Positions 1-10,056 of a DNA stretch of 64,000 nt are shown in pieces; within the stretch, counting starts at the first letter, position 1, and every line of letters starts with the position of its first letter. Source of the DNA: an uncultured Pelagibacteraceae bacterium (GTDB taxonomy: Bacteria; Pseudomonadota; Alphaproteobacteria; Pelagibacterales; Pelagibacteraceae); NCBI GenBank assembly GCA_902566705.1, contig CACFJT010000003.1, positions 59,286-123,285 of the forward strand, given 5' to 3'. The translations under genes were made by a program, and so were the position numbers. Below the pieces are notes generated by a model. It made no database searches, was not told the origin of the DNA, and saw nothing but the letters and a program-made list of their open reading frames with translations.

Positions 1-723
1 GATGCAAAATTGATTTTAGAACAAGCAAGGGTAATAAAGTCACCTGATGAATTAATTTGTATGAAAGCAGCAATAGAAGTTGCAGAAAAAGGTGTATCAA
101 AAATGAGATTAGATCTTAAACCAGGAATGACTGAAGATGAATTGTGGTCAATTTTACATAAAACGAATATTGAAAATGGAGGCGAGTGGATTGAGTGTAG
201 GATTCTATCTTCTGGTGAAAGAACAAATCCATGGATGCAAGAGAGCAGTAATAAAGTTATGCAACAGGGAGAAATTGTTGCATTTGATACAGATATGGTT
301 GGTCCCTATGGATACTGTGCTGATATATCAAGGGCCTTTGTAGTTGGACATAAATTTAATGATGAGCAAAAAAAACTATATTCAATGGCTAGAAATCAAA
401 TTGATCATAATTTTAGATTAATAAAACCAGGAATGAGTTTTAAAGAATTTATAAAAAAATCTTGGGTTTTGCCTGATGAATATTATGGAAATAGGTATTC
501 ATGTATGGTTCATGGAATTGGTTTGTGTGATGAGTGGCCCCAAATAAGATATCCAACTGATGGTGGAGAAGAAGGTGGAACTTTTGAAAAGAACATGACA
601 ATCACACTAGAAAGTTATATTGGAAAAGTTGGTGGTAAAGAAGGTGTAAAACTTGAACAACAGTATCTTGTTGGTGAAAATGGACTTGAATTAATGTCCC
701 ATCATCCTTTAGAAGATATTTAA
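1..723 (+). CDS. M24 metallopeptidase-fold protein, DddP (DMSP lyase)-like, 5' truncated by window edge
   Basis: Frame open from base 1 (DAKLILEQARV...). M24 metal-ligand pattern FDTD..GYCADISRAF, MVHGIGLCDEWP, TLESYIG, KLEQQYLV. The 'HGxGLCDE' stretch resembles DddP more than generic aminopeptidase P. N-terminal domain is outside the window. Confidence 0.6.
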   Translation, partial: DAKLILEQARVIKSPDELICMKAAIEVAEKGVSKMRLDLKPGMTEDELWSILHKTNIENGGEWIECRILSSGERTNPWMQESSNKVMQQGEIVAFDTDMVGPYGYCADISRAFVVGHKFNDEQKKLYSMARNQIDHNFRLIKPGMSFKEFIKKSWVLPDEYYGNRYSCMVHGIGLCDEWPQIRYPTDGGEEGGTFEKNMTITLESYIGKVGGKEGVKLEQQYLVGENGLELMSHHPLEDI

Positions 724-1133
724 TGAAAATTATTTTAGTAATGGGTTTACCTGGAGCTGGTAAAACAACTCTAGCAAATGAAATGGCACCACTATTAAAT
801 GCAAAAAGACTAAATGCAGACGAAGTGAGAAAAGCTGCAAATGATTGGGATTTTTCAGAGGAAGGAAGGGTAAGACAAGCAAAAAGAATGGCTGAAGCAG
901 CTTTAAAAATAAAAGAACAAGGTCATTATGTAATTGCTGATTTCATTGCACCAACACCTAAAGCAAGAAGCATGTTTCCATCAGATTTTAGAGTGTGGGT
1001 CGATACAATTAAAAAAGGAAGATTTGAAGACACTAACCAAATGTTTGTTAATCCTAAGAATTTTGATTTTCATGTAACAACTCAGGATGCAAAAAATTGG
1101 GCACCAAAAATAATAGAGGAGATAAAAAAATGA
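723..1133 (+). CDS. P-loop kinase, adenylylsulfate kinase-like
   Basis: Walker A GLPGAGKTT near N-terminus; short 136 aa kinase; overlaps upstream stop codon. Confidence 0.7.
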   Translation: MKIILVMGLPGAGKTTLANEMAPLLNAKRLNADEVRKAANDWDFSEEGRVRQAKRMAEAALKIKEQGHYVIADFIAPTPKARSMFPSDFRVWVDTIKKGRFEDTNQMFVNPKNFDFHVTTQDAKNWAPKIIEEIKK

Positions 1134-1504
1134 CACACCAATGGGATAACAAAAAACCAACAGCACAAATGCTAGGAAGATGGCAACCTTTTCACGATGG
1201 GCATTATACTTTATTTAAAGAAATTATAAAAAAAACTGGACAAGTTTGTATTCAAATCAGAGATGTGCAAGGTGTGGATGATAATCCTTTTGATTTTGAA
1301 ACAGTAAAAAAAAACATTGAAGACAGATTAAATCCTGAATTTAAAGGACAATTTAAAATTATGTTAGTACCTAATATTACAAATATTTGTTATGGTAGGG
1401 GAGTTGGATATAAGATTGAGGAAATAGTTTTAGATGAAGAAACTCAAAAAATATCAGCTACTAAAATAAGAGCAAAAATGAGAGAAGAAGGAAAGTTAAA
1501 ATAA
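1130..1504 (+). CDS. Nucleotidyltransferase (adenylyl/cytidylyltransferase family)
   Basis: GRWQPFHDGH (HxGH) and ISATKIR motifs; ATGA overlap with upstream kinase supports start at 1130 rather than 1097. Confidence 0.75.
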   Translation: MTHQWDNKKPTAQMLGRWQPFHDGHYTLFKEIIKKTGQVCIQIRDVQGVDDNPFDFETVKKNIEDRLNPEFKGQFKIMLVPNITNICYGRGVGYKIEEIVLDEETQKISATKIRAKMREEGKLK

Positions 1505-1510
1505 AATTAA

Positions 1511-2362
1511 ATGAACGATAGACTTAAGACTATTGTAGATTTAGAAAAATATCCAATACACGATTTGAATTCACCAATAATTAAAAATCTAGTTAAAAAA
1601 TGTAAAGAAGAACTGGATCAACATAGTTGTTCAAGAATTCCAAATTTTATTTTACCTAAATCACTTAAGGTCATGAATTCTGAGTTAGAAAAACAACTAG
1701 ACGAAGTTTATATGTCTAAAGAAAGTATAAATGCATACTTATATGCAAAGGATGATCCTTTATTACCAAAAGATCATCCAAAAAGAACTTTTATGAATAG
1801 ATATAATGGATATTTAAATTCAGATTGTTTTCCAAAAGATTCAGAGATGAAATATCTATACGAAACTGAAGAACTGTTAAAATTTGTATCTGCTTGTTTA
1901 GACGTTTCACCTATTTACAGATGGGCAGATCCTTTAGCATGTCATGCGTATAATGTTATGAAACCAGATGGAGTACTCCCATGGCATTTTGATAGTTGTG
2001 AATTTACGCTTAGTTTAATGATCCAAAAACCTGAGAAGGGAGGTGTATTTGAGTACTGTCCAAATATTAGAGAACCAGGAAACGAAAATTTTGAAGAAGT
2101 GCAAAAAGTTATAGCAGGAGACAGAACAAGAGTAAGACAATTAAAATTAGAGCCAGGAGATTTACAAATATTTAAAGGTAGATTTACATTGCATAGGGTA
2201 ACCAAAGTTGAAGGCCAAAAATCAAGATATATGTGTATTCCAGCTTATGTTTTAGACCCATGGAGAGTAAACACCCCAGAACATTCCAAAGCTATTTATG
2301 GCAAAGTTTTACCAATTCATATAGAAAGAAATCATGTTAGATCCGATGGATTAACTGATTAA
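1511..2362 (+). CDS. 2-oxoglutarate/Fe(II)-dependent oxygenase-like protein
   Basis: WHFD...LHRVT facial-triad pattern (HxD...H) with downstream R (KSRYMC). Confidence 0.65.
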   Translation: MNDRLKTIVDLEKYPIHDLNSPIIKNLVKKCKEELDQHSCSRIPNFILPKSLKVMNSELEKQLDEVYMSKESINAYLYAKDDPLLPKDHPKRTFMNRYNGYLNSDCFPKDSEMKYLYETEELLKFVSACLDVSPIYRWADPLACHAYNVMKPDGVLPWHFDSCEFTLSLMIQKPEKGGVFEYCPNIREPGNENFEEVQKVIAGDRTRVRQLKLEPGDLQIFKGRFTLHRVTKVEGQKSRYMCIPAYVLDPWRVNTPEHSKAIYGKVLPIHIERNHVRSDGLTD

Positions 2363-3142
2363 ATGACTAGTAACATTAAAATTAAAAAAATTAACAACGA
2401 AGTTTCATCAATTATCATTGATGAACCAAAAACTTATAATTCTTTATCATTCAAAAATCTTTCAGATTTATTAAAAGCATTAAAAAAATTAGATACTGAT
2501 AAAAAAGTTAAAGTAATAATATTAGAGGGTGCTGGTAAAGGATTTAGCGCAGGACACAATTTAAAAGAAGTTAAAGGTTTAAAAAAGAGAGATAAATATT
2601 TAAAATTATTTAATCTTTGTTCAAAAGTAATGCTTCAAATTGTTGAAGGAAGAAAACCAGTAGTTGCTAAAGTTCATGGGGCGGCATTTGCAGCTGGTTG
2701 TCAATTAGTTGCAAGTTGTGATTTAGCATATAGCACAAAAGATTCATTGTTCGCTACTCCAGGTGTAAATATAGGTTTATTTTGTAGTACACCAATGGTT
2801 GCTGTAAGTAGAAAAATAAATCGAAAACCAATGATGAAAATGTTGTTAACAGGAGAACCTATCAATGCAAATTATGCTAAAGAAATAGGTTTAATTAATG
2901 ATTATTTTTCAAAAACAAAATTAAATAATGAAGTGCTAAAGGTGGCAAACAAAATTGCTTCTAAATCTAATTTAACAATAAAAATTGGAAAACAAGCTTT
3001 TTATAAACAATTAGAAATGCCTCTGAATAAAGCTTATGCTTATACAAGCAAAATGATGACCCTTAACATGATGGCAATGGATGCTAAAGAAGGAATTTCT
3101 GCTTTTTTAGAAAAAAGAAAACCAAATTGGAAAAATAAATAG
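2363..3142 (+). CDS. Enoyl-CoA hydratase/isomerase family protein
   Basis: GAGKGFSAGHNLKE and HGAAFAAGCQLVASCDLAY crotonase motifs. Confidence 0.9.
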   Translation: MTSNIKIKKINNEVSSIIIDEPKTYNSLSFKNLSDLLKALKKLDTDKKVKVIILEGAGKGFSAGHNLKEVKGLKKRDKYLKLFNLCSKVMLQIVEGRKPVVAKVHGAAFAAGCQLVASCDLAYSTKDSLFATPGVNIGLFCSTPMVAVSRKINRKPMMKMLLTGEPINANYAKEIGLINDYFSKTKLNNEVLKVANKIASKSNLTIKIGKQAFYKQLEMPLNKAYAYTSKMMTLNMMAMDAKEGISAFLEKRKPNWKNK

Positions 3143-3324
3143 TGATAAAAAATATTTTAATAGTAGTTTTTATTATTATTGGTGTATTAGTAATTTATAA
3201 TTTTAAGGATCATAATCAAAAAAGAGCGATCGAAGCATGCGTAGCTGGAACTAAAACGTTGGAAAAACCAATGACTGCTTCTGAGGCAAGAATATTTTGT
3301 GAGAAACAAATTAAAAATAATTAA
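3142..3324 (+). CDS. Small single-TM hypothetical protein
   Basis: 60 aa, GTG start, N-terminal TM helix, packed between genes with stop/start overlaps. Confidence 0.6.
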   Translation: MIKNILIVVFIIIGVLVIYNFKDHNQKRAIEACVAGTKTLEKPMTASEARIFCEKQIKNN

Positions 3325-3758
3325 TGAGTAATATTAAGGAAATTCTTTCAAAATATAATACTATTGCTATGGTGGGAGTAAGCAATGATCCAACTAAAGC
3401 ATCAACTATTGTAATGAAATACATGCAAGAATATGGATATAAAGTTTATCCAGTTAACCCCAGAGCCGAGGGTCAAAAAATTTTAGGGCAAGAAGTTTTT
3501 GCTAAAATATCAGATATTAAAGATCAGATTGATATCGTAGATGTGTTTAGACCATCTAAAGAAGTCTATGCTATAGCAGAGGATACTATTAAAATCGGAG
3601 CTAAAGTTTTATGGTTACAGCTTGGTATACGAGACGAAAAGGCAAAGGATTTGATGGAAAAAAATGATATTAAGTATGTTGAAAACAAATGTACAAAAAT
3701 GGAATATCAAAAATATTTTCTAAAAGTTAGACAGGCGTTTCCAGTTTTGAGTGACTAA
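3324..3758 (+). CDS. CoA-binding (YccU-like) protein
   Basis: IAMVGVSNDPTKASTIVMKYMQEYGYKVYPVNP Rossmann-like CoA-binding motif. Confidence 0.85.
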   Translation: MSNIKEILSKYNTIAMVGVSNDPTKASTIVMKYMQEYGYKVYPVNPRAEGQKILGQEVFAKISDIKDQIDIVDVFRPSKEVYAIAEDTIKIGAKVLWLQLGIRDEKAKDLMEKNDIKYVENKCTKMEYQKYFLKVRQAFPVLSD

Positions 3759-5368
3759 TGAACAAAGTAATTAAGTTTTTAGATAGTACTTTTTTAGACT
3801 TGGGTCGACAATTTAAGTGGACTTACTTACCACCATTAATGGTATATATGGCTGCAGGTATATCTGGTTTAACAGGTATAGTTGGTACGTTCTTTGTAAA
3901 AGATTATTTAAATTTATCTGCTGCATTTCTTGCAGGCCTAGGTTTTTGGGCAGGTATTCCTTGGGCATTAAAAATGCCACTAGGTCATCTAGTAGACCTT
4001 ATTTGGGAAAGAAAAAATTATATGGTTTACTTTGGTGCGTCTCTAATAGCTTTAAGTTTACTTATTATGTATGGGCTAATTGTTCATACAGAAGAAATGT
4101 CTCAAGTTTTTTCTGTAGAGACTTGGTTTGTGATTAGTGTGATTTTGGCTCCCGTTGGTTATGTAGTTCAGGATGTAGTCGCTGATGCTATGACTGTCGA
4201 AGCTGTTCCTTTAGTTGATGAAACTGGAAATAATTATTCCAAAGATCAAATAAAAATAATGCATACAACAATGCAAACTCTTGGACGGTTCGCAATTATT
4301 GGTGGTACTGTCCTTGTAGCGTTAGTTAATGTAATTTTGTTTAGAGACGTAGAGAGTTTAGAGCAAACTGAAAAGATAAATTTATATGGAACTATTTATA
4401 TCTACGCACTTGTAATACCTTTAGTTTCTATCTTAGGTGTAATTTTAGCTAATTATTTAAGATATAAAAAAATACAAACTTTAAAATCTAAAGGTCTAGA
4501 ATATAAAGATGAAAGAGGTAATGAGAAAACAAAAATAAACTGGTGGATATTAGGAGGAAGTTTAGTTTTTGTTATTTTCACATTGTCCATTGGGTCCTTT
4601 AAAGTACCTTTTGCTCAAGAAATCGTATTTTTAGGTTCAGTAGTAATTATTTTGTTTTTAATGTTTAAGCTTATAAAGGAATTACCTCAGGAATTAAGGT
4701 TAACTATAGTAGGTACAGCAGTTATTATTTTTATATTTAGAGCTATGCCTGGACCTGGACCAGGATTGACATGGTTTGAAATTGATGAGCTCGGATTTAA
4801 TGAGCAATTTTTTTCTATATTATCATTACTTGCATCAATTTTAACATTAGCTGGTATTGTTTTGTTAAGACCATTTATGGCAAATAATTCAATTGCTAAA
4901 ATTATTGTTGTTTTAAGTATTGCAGGAGCAATTTTATTTTTACCAAGTGTTGGAATGTATTATGGTTTTCATAATTGGACAGCTTCATTAACAGGTGGAG
5001 TAGTTGATGCAAAGTTCATCGCATTAATAAACACAGCTCTTGAATCTCCTCTGGGACAAGTCTCAATGATTCCTCTTTTAGCATGGATAGCAAAAAATGC
5101 TCCAGCACATTTAAAAGCAACTTTTTTTGCAGTTTTTGCATCCTTTACAAATCTTGCATTATCAGCAAGTGCATTAGGAACTAAGTATTTAAATGAAATT
5201 TTTACGGTTACAAGAGAAGTGAAAGATAAAGTTTCAGGTGAAATTCAAACTACAGCAGATTATTCTGAACTTGGGATTTTATTAATTGTTGTGACACTTT
5301 TGACATTAATTCTTCCAATATTATTTGTAATTATTATCAATAATAGTAAATACAAAACATCAGAGTAA
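3758..5368 (+). CDS. MFS-type transporter, possibly folate-biopterin transporter (BT1/FBT)-like
   Basis: Polytopic 536 aa; GYVVQDVVADAMTVE segment reminiscent of BT1 family. Confidence 0.55.
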   Translation: MNKVIKFLDSTFLDLGRQFKWTYLPPLMVYMAAGISGLTGIVGTFFVKDYLNLSAAFLAGLGFWAGIPWALKMPLGHLVDLIWERKNYMVYFGASLIALSLLIMYGLIVHTEEMSQVFSVETWFVISVILAPVGYVVQDVVADAMTVEAVPLVDETGNNYSKDQIKIMHTTMQTLGRFAIIGGTVLVALVNVILFRDVESLEQTEKINLYGTIYIYALVIPLVSILGVILANYLRYKKIQTLKSKGLEYKDERGNEKTKINWWILGGSLVFVIFTLSIGSFKVPFAQEIVFLGSVVIILFLMFKLIKELPQELRLTIVGTAVIIFIFRAMPGPGPGLTWFEIDELGFNEQFFSILSLLASILTLAGIVLLRPFMANNSIAKIIVVLSIAGAILFLPSVGMYYGFHNWTASLTGGVVDAKFIALINTALESPLGQVSMIPLLAWIAKNAPAHLKATFFAVFASFTNLALSASALGTKYLNEIFTVTREVKDKVSGEIQTTADYSELGILLIVVTLLTLILPILFVIIINNSKYKTSE

Positions 5369-5379
5369 TTATTTTTAAA

Positions 5380-5841
5380 ATGAAAATTATTTTTAAAGTA
5401 TTAATTTTATTATTGATATCTTCGACTTTTTCAAATGCTGACTTATTAAATCCCAATAGCACTATAAAACCAAAAGAAGTTATTAAGATTCAACTAACTG
5501 GGCTTCAAAAAAATGATTCAAAATTTAAAGATAGTGGAATTGAACAAACATGGAATTTTGCTCATCCAAACAACAAGAGAGTAACAGGACCATTAAGTAA
5601 TTTTAAGATGATGTTAAAAAGCGACTCTTATGGGATGATGATTGACCACCTAAGTCACACAATCACTGAACTTGGAAGTAGTGACAAATGGGCTCAATTT
5701 GAAGTTATCATTCTTGATAAGGATAAAATTTATCACAAATTCAATTGGCAAGTCGAAAAGTACACCTCTGAGGGAACTTTGAAAGATTGTTGGTTAACCA
5801 CAATGGTATCTAACCCAATCCCTCTTGGAAGCTCAATTTGA
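5380..5841 (+). CDS. Secreted protein, DUF4864-like
   Basis: Signal peptide then small NTF2-like sequence (IQLTGLQKNDSKFKDSGIEQTWNFAHPNN). Confidence 0.55.
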   Translation: MKIIFKVLILLLISSTFSNADLLNPNSTIKPKEVIKIQLTGLQKNDSKFKDSGIEQTWNFAHPNNKRVTGPLSNFKMMLKSDSYGMMIDHLSHTITELGSSDKWAQFEVIILDKDKIYHKFNWQVEKYTSEGTLKDCWLTTMVSNPIPLGSSI

Positions 5842-5898
5842 TTGTCTACAGATACATTTTTGTTTCGTTACAATTAAAAATTTAGTAGGAATTGCTAA

Positions 5899-8331
5899 AT
5901 GAAAACAAAAACTAAAGTTGTAGTAGTTGGTGGAGGAGTTGTAGGAGTTAGCGCTCTTTATCATTTAGCAAAAAAAGGTTGGTCCGATGTAGTTCTTGTT
6001 GAAAGAAAAGAGTTAACCTCAGGATCTACTTGGCACGCTGCAGGATTATTACCTTTATTTAATATGAGTTATTCTGTGGGACAACTTCATAAGTATGCGG
6101 TTAATCTTTACAAAACACTTGAAGAAGAAACTGGAAAAAATGTTGGTTTTAGTGTTGTTTCAAATATTCGTTTAGCAAGTACAAAAGATAGAATGGATGA
6201 ATACCATCAATATGCAGGTGTTGCTCGAACTATTGGAGTAGATGTTAAATTTTTGAAACCAGAGCAAGTAAAAGAAATCTGGCCATTATGTAATACAGAT
6301 GATTTAGTTGGCGCAATACAACACCCTGAAGATGGATATATCCAACCAGCAGATTTAACACAAGCATTAGCAACAGGTGCAAGAAATAGAGGAGCTGAAA
6401 TTTATAGAAATACAACTGTCCTATCAATGAGACAAACTAAAGAAGGATGGGTTGTAGAAACAGACAAAGGATCAATAGAGTGTGAACATGTTATTTCATG
6501 TTCAGGAAATTTTGCACGACAAACAGGTGAAATGGTAGGATTAGATATTCCAGTAATACCTGTTGAACATCAATACATTGTTACAGAACCGCATCCTGCA
6601 ATTCAAAAAAGAAAAAAAGACGGATTACCAGAAATGGGTGTCTTAAGAGATAGTGATAGCAGATGGTATATGAGGGAAGAAGCCGGAGGATTAATTTTAG
6701 GTCCTTATGAAGATGGTGCACCAGCTTGTTATGTAGAAGGGCCATCAAAAAATTCGGAATATGAATTATTTCAAGAAGACTTAGACAGATTAGCACCACA
6801 TATTGAAGGAGCAATTCATAGAGTTCCTGCGTTTGGAGAAGTTGGAGTAAAAAAAGTTTATAACGGAGCAATTTGCTATACTCCTGATGGAAATCCAATT
6901 GTTGGACCAGCCTGGGGACTTAAAAATTTTTGGATTAATGAAGGACATAGTTTTGGAATAACGGCAGCAGGTGGTGCAGGTTGGCAATTAGCAGAGTGGA
7001 TTGTTGATGGTGAACCTACAATTGATATGTTAGGTGTTGAACCAAGGCGTTACGGTAACTATGCAACTAAATCTTATTTGAAAGCAAAAAATGAAGAAGC
7101 ATATAGCCATGTATTTATTGTTCACTATCCAGATGAAGAAAGGCCAGCAGCAAGACCACTAAGAACAGCCCCTTGTTATGAAAGAATGAAAAATTTAGGA
7201 GCAGTTTTTGGTCAGAAATTTGGATGGGAAAGACCTAATTTTTTTGCAACTGATGGAATGGAGCAAAAAGATGATTGGTCATTTAGAAGATCAAAATGGT
7301 TTGATGCTATTAAAAAAGAATGTCAAAATGTGAAAGAAAATGTTGGTCTTTTAGATATGACTGCGTTTGCAAAATGTAGAATTAAGGGACCTAAAGCAGA
7401 AGAATTTTTAGATTATTTAGTTGCAAACAAACTTCCAAAGAAAATTGGAAGGATAAATTTATGTCATGCTTTAAACACTAAAGGTGGAGTGCATTCAGAA
7501 TTTACAATAATGAAAGAAGCAGAGAATAGTTACTATTTAGTTTCTGCTGGAGCAAATTTAAGATTAGATCATGATTGGATACAAAAATGGATGCCGGATG
7601 ATGGATCTGTAATTTTTGAAGATTTAACTAATAGTACAGGAGTTCTAGTAGTAGCGGGTCCTAAAGCTAGACAATTAATGCAAAAAGTTTCAACGGATGA
7701 TTTTTCAAATGAAAATTTCAAATGGCTAACTGCTAAAAATGTAAATGTTGGATACGCTCCAGTAAATGCGATGAGAGTAAACTTTGTTGGTGAGCTTGGT
7801 TGGGAATTACATCATCCAATTGAATATCAAAATCATATTTTTGACAAATTAATGGAAGCGGGTAAAGATTTAGGAATAAAACCTTTTGGAATTAGAGCCA
7901 TGAATAGCTTAAGAGTTGAAAAATCTTACAAATTAGTTGGCACAGAATTATCAATTGAATACTCGCCATACGAGTCTGGCCTTGATAGATTTGTTCATCC
8001 AAATAAAGGAAACTTTATTGGTTTAGAGGCACTTAATAAATGGAGAGAAAAAGGCTTTGATAATAAATTAGTTACTTTAGAGGTTCATAATACTAAAGAT
8101 GCTGATGTATTGGGAAATAACCCAATTTTTAAAGATGGGAAAGTTGTTGGAAGAGCAACGGGTGGTGAATTTGGATTTAGATTAGATAAATCAATAGCTC
8201 TTGCAATGGTTAAACCAGATTGTTCAAATGTGGGCGACAAATTACAAGTTGATATATTAGGTGAAATGTACGAGGCTACTGTACTTGATGAAAGTCCATA
8301 CGATTCAGAAAATAATTTATTGAGAGCTTAA
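5899..8331 (+). CDS. Dimethylglycine/sarcosine dehydrogenase-like FAD oxidoreductase with GcvT-like C-terminal domain
   Basis: [24 protein letters not shown] motif, [11 protein letters not shown]-terminal aminomethyltransferase domain; 810 aa. Confidence 0.88.
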   Translation: MKTKTKVVVVGGGVVGVSALYHLAKKGWSDVVLVERKELTSGSTWHAAGLLPLFNMSYSVGQLHKYAVNLYKTLEEETGKNVGFSVVSNIRLASTKDRMDEYHQYAGVARTIGVDVKFLKPEQVKEIWPLCNTDDLVGAIQHPEDGYIQPADLTQALATGARNRGAEIYRNTTVLSMRQTKEGWVVETDKGSIECEHVISCSGNFARQTGEMVGLDIPVIPVEHQYIVTEPHPAIQKRKKDGLPEMGVLRDSDSRWYMREEAGGLILGPYEDGAPACYVEGPSKNSEYELFQEDLDRLAPHIEGAIHRVPAFGEVGVKKVYNGAICYTPDGNPIVGPAWGLKNFWINEGHSFGITAAGGAGWQLAEWIVDGEPTIDMLGVEPRRYGNYATKSYLKAKNEEAYSHVFIVHYPDEERPAARPLRTAPCYERMKNLGAVFGQKFGWERPNFFATDGMEQKDDWSFRRSKWFDAIKKECQNVKENVGLLDMTAFAKCRIKGPKAEEFLDYLVANKLPKKIGRINLCHALNTKGGVHSEFTIMKEAENSYYLVSAGANLRLDHDWIQKWMPDDGSVIFEDLTNSTGVLVVAGPKARQLMQKVSTDDFSNENFKWLTAKNVNVGYAPVNAMRVNFVGELGWELHHPIEYQNHIFDKLMEAGKDLGIKPFGIRAMNSLRVEKSYKLVGTELSIEYSPYESGLDRFVHPNKGNFIGLEALNKWREKGFDNKLVTLEVHNTKDADVLGNNPIFKDGKVVGRATGGEFGFRLDKSIALAMVKPDCSNVGDKLQVDILGEMYEATVLDESPYDSENNLLRA

Positions 8332-9080
8332 TGAAAATTTTAGTAGCTGTAAAAAGAGTTATTGATTACAACGTGCAAATCAGAGTAAAAGAAGATGGAA
8401 CTGGTGTAGTTACTGACAATGTTAAAATGTCAACTAATCCCCCTGATGATAATGCAATAGAGGAAGCTGTAAAAATTAAAGAGGCAGGCAAAGCTACAGA
8501 AGTAGTTGCAATAACTGTCGGTGAAGAAAAAGCTCAAGAGACTGTCAGAAAAGCTTTAGCAGTTGGTGCAGATAGAGGTATTCACGTAAAAGCAGATGGA
8601 ATACTAGAGCCACTCGCTGTTTCAAAAATTTTACAAAAAATAGTTGATAAAGAAAAGCCAGATTTAGTGTTTATGGGTAAACAAGCAATTGATGATGATT
8701 GTAATCAAACAGGTCAAATGTTGAGTGCTTTACTAAATTGGCCACAAGCTACATTTGCTTCAAAGATTGATGTTAAAGATAATAAATTAGAAGTAACTAG
8801 AGAAATAGATGAAGGTCTTGAAACAATTGAAATAAATGTTCCAGCCATTGTGACATGTGATCTTAGGTTGAATGAACCAAGATATGCTTCATTACCAAAT
8901 ATAATGAAAGCAAAGAAAAAACCAATTGAAGAAATTGCTGCCTCTGATTTAGGTGTGGATGTGTCTCCAAGATTAGAACAAATAAAGGTAGAAGAACCTC
9001 CAAAAAGAAAAGCAGGCATTAAAGTAGCAAATGTTGCTGAATTAGTTCAAAAATTAAAGAATGAGGCAAAGGTTATATAA
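8331..9080 (+). CDS. etfB: Electron transfer flavoprotein beta subunit
   Basis: [20 protein letters not shown]; adjacent to etfA. Confidence 0.95.
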   Translation: MKILVAVKRVIDYNVQIRVKEDGTGVVTDNVKMSTNPPDDNAIEEAVKIKEAGKATEVVAITVGEEKAQETVRKALAVGADRGIHVKADGILEPLAVSKILQKIVDKEKPDLVFMGKQAIDDDCNQTGQMLSALLNWPQATFASKIDVKDNKLEVTREIDEGLETIEINVPAIVTCDLRLNEPRYASLPNIMKAKKKPIEEIAASDLGVDVSPRLEQIKVEEPPKRKAGIKVANVAELVQKLKNEAKVI

Positions 9081-10033
9081 TGGCAGTTTTACTTATAGCT
9101 GAGCATAATAATAAAGAATTAAGACCATTTACTCTTAATGCAGCTACAGCAGCATCTCAAATTGACTCAGAGGTTCATGCTGTAATTATTGGTCAAGATA
9201 CTGCAGAAGCCACAAAACAATTATCTGAACTACCAGTAGTTAAAAAAATATTAAGTGTTGAAGCAGCTCACTATGAAAACTTCACAGCAGAAAATTTTGC
9301 ACCAGTGATTGTTAAACTTGCTGAAAATTATTCTCATATTGTTTGTTCAGCAAATACATTTGGGAAAAATTTGATGCCAAGGATTGCAGCTCATCTTGAT
9401 ACATCGCAAGTAAGTGACATTATTAAAGTAATATCATCAGATACTTTTTTAAGACCCATTTATGCTGGAAATGCTTTTGCAACGATTAAAAGCAATGATG
9501 TTAAAAAGTGCGTAACAATAAGACCTACCTCTTTTGATCCTTGTGAGAGTACAGGTGGATCAGCCCAAATTGAAAAAGTAGATGCTAGTGAAGAGTTTTC
9601 AAAAACAAAATTTATCAAAAGAGAAGAAATTAAATCTGATCGACCTGAGCTTGGTACAGCCAGAATTGTTGTCTCAGGTGGCAGAGGAATGCAAAGTGGA
9701 GATAATTTTAAATTAATTACAGAAATTGCTGACAAGCTTGGAGCAGCTATCGGAGCTTCAAGAGCTGCAGTAGATGCTGGTTATATAAGTAATGATCATC
9801 AAGTAGGGCAAACAGGAAAAGTTGTTGTCCCAGATTTGTATATTGCTATCGGAATTTCTGGGGCAATTCAGCACTTAGCTGGAATGAAGGAAAGTAAAGT
9901 TATTGTTGCAATAAATAAAGATGGTGAAGCACCAATTTTTAGTGTAGCAGATTATGGTCTTGAGGCAGATTTATTTGAAGCAATACCTCAGTTCATGGAA
10001 GAGCTGAACAAATTAAACACTATACAAAAATAA
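9080..10033 (+). CDS. etfA: Electron transfer flavoprotein alpha subunit
   Basis: [14 protein letters not shown] and [27 protein letters not shown]. Confidence 0.95.
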   Translation: MAVLLIAEHNNKELRPFTLNAATAASQIDSEVHAVIIGQDTAEATKQLSELPVVKKILSVEAAHYENFTAENFAPVIVKLAENYSHIVCSANTFGKNLMPRIAAHLDTSQVSDIIKVISSDTFLRPIYAGNAFATIKSNDVKKCVTIRPTSFDPCESTGGSAQIEKVDASEEFSKTKFIKREEIKSDRPELGTARIVVSGGRGMQSGDNFKLITEIADKLGAAIGASRAAVDAGYISNDHQVGQTGKVVVPDLYIAIGISGAIQHLAGMKESKVIVAINKDGEAPIFSVADYGLEADLFEAIPQFMEELNKLNTIQK

Positions 10034-10056
10034 TCCTTACAGTTAAAAACTAGGTT

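Noticed and set aside
137-343. 68-aa overlapping ORF inside the M24 gene
   Set aside because: Alternative frame fully within a well-supported CDS; no recognisable family.
981-1166. Antisense ORF across kinase/nucleotidyltransferase junction
   Set aside because: Antisense to two well-supported genes; composition artefact of AT-rich DNA.
6245-6987. Three antisense ORFs inside the dimethylglycine dehydrogenase-like gene
   Set aside because: Low-complexity Leu/Tyr-rich translations typical of shadow ORFs.
8714-9019. 101-aa antisense ORF in etfB
   Set aside because: Shadow ORF of a conserved gene; no start context or homology signal.
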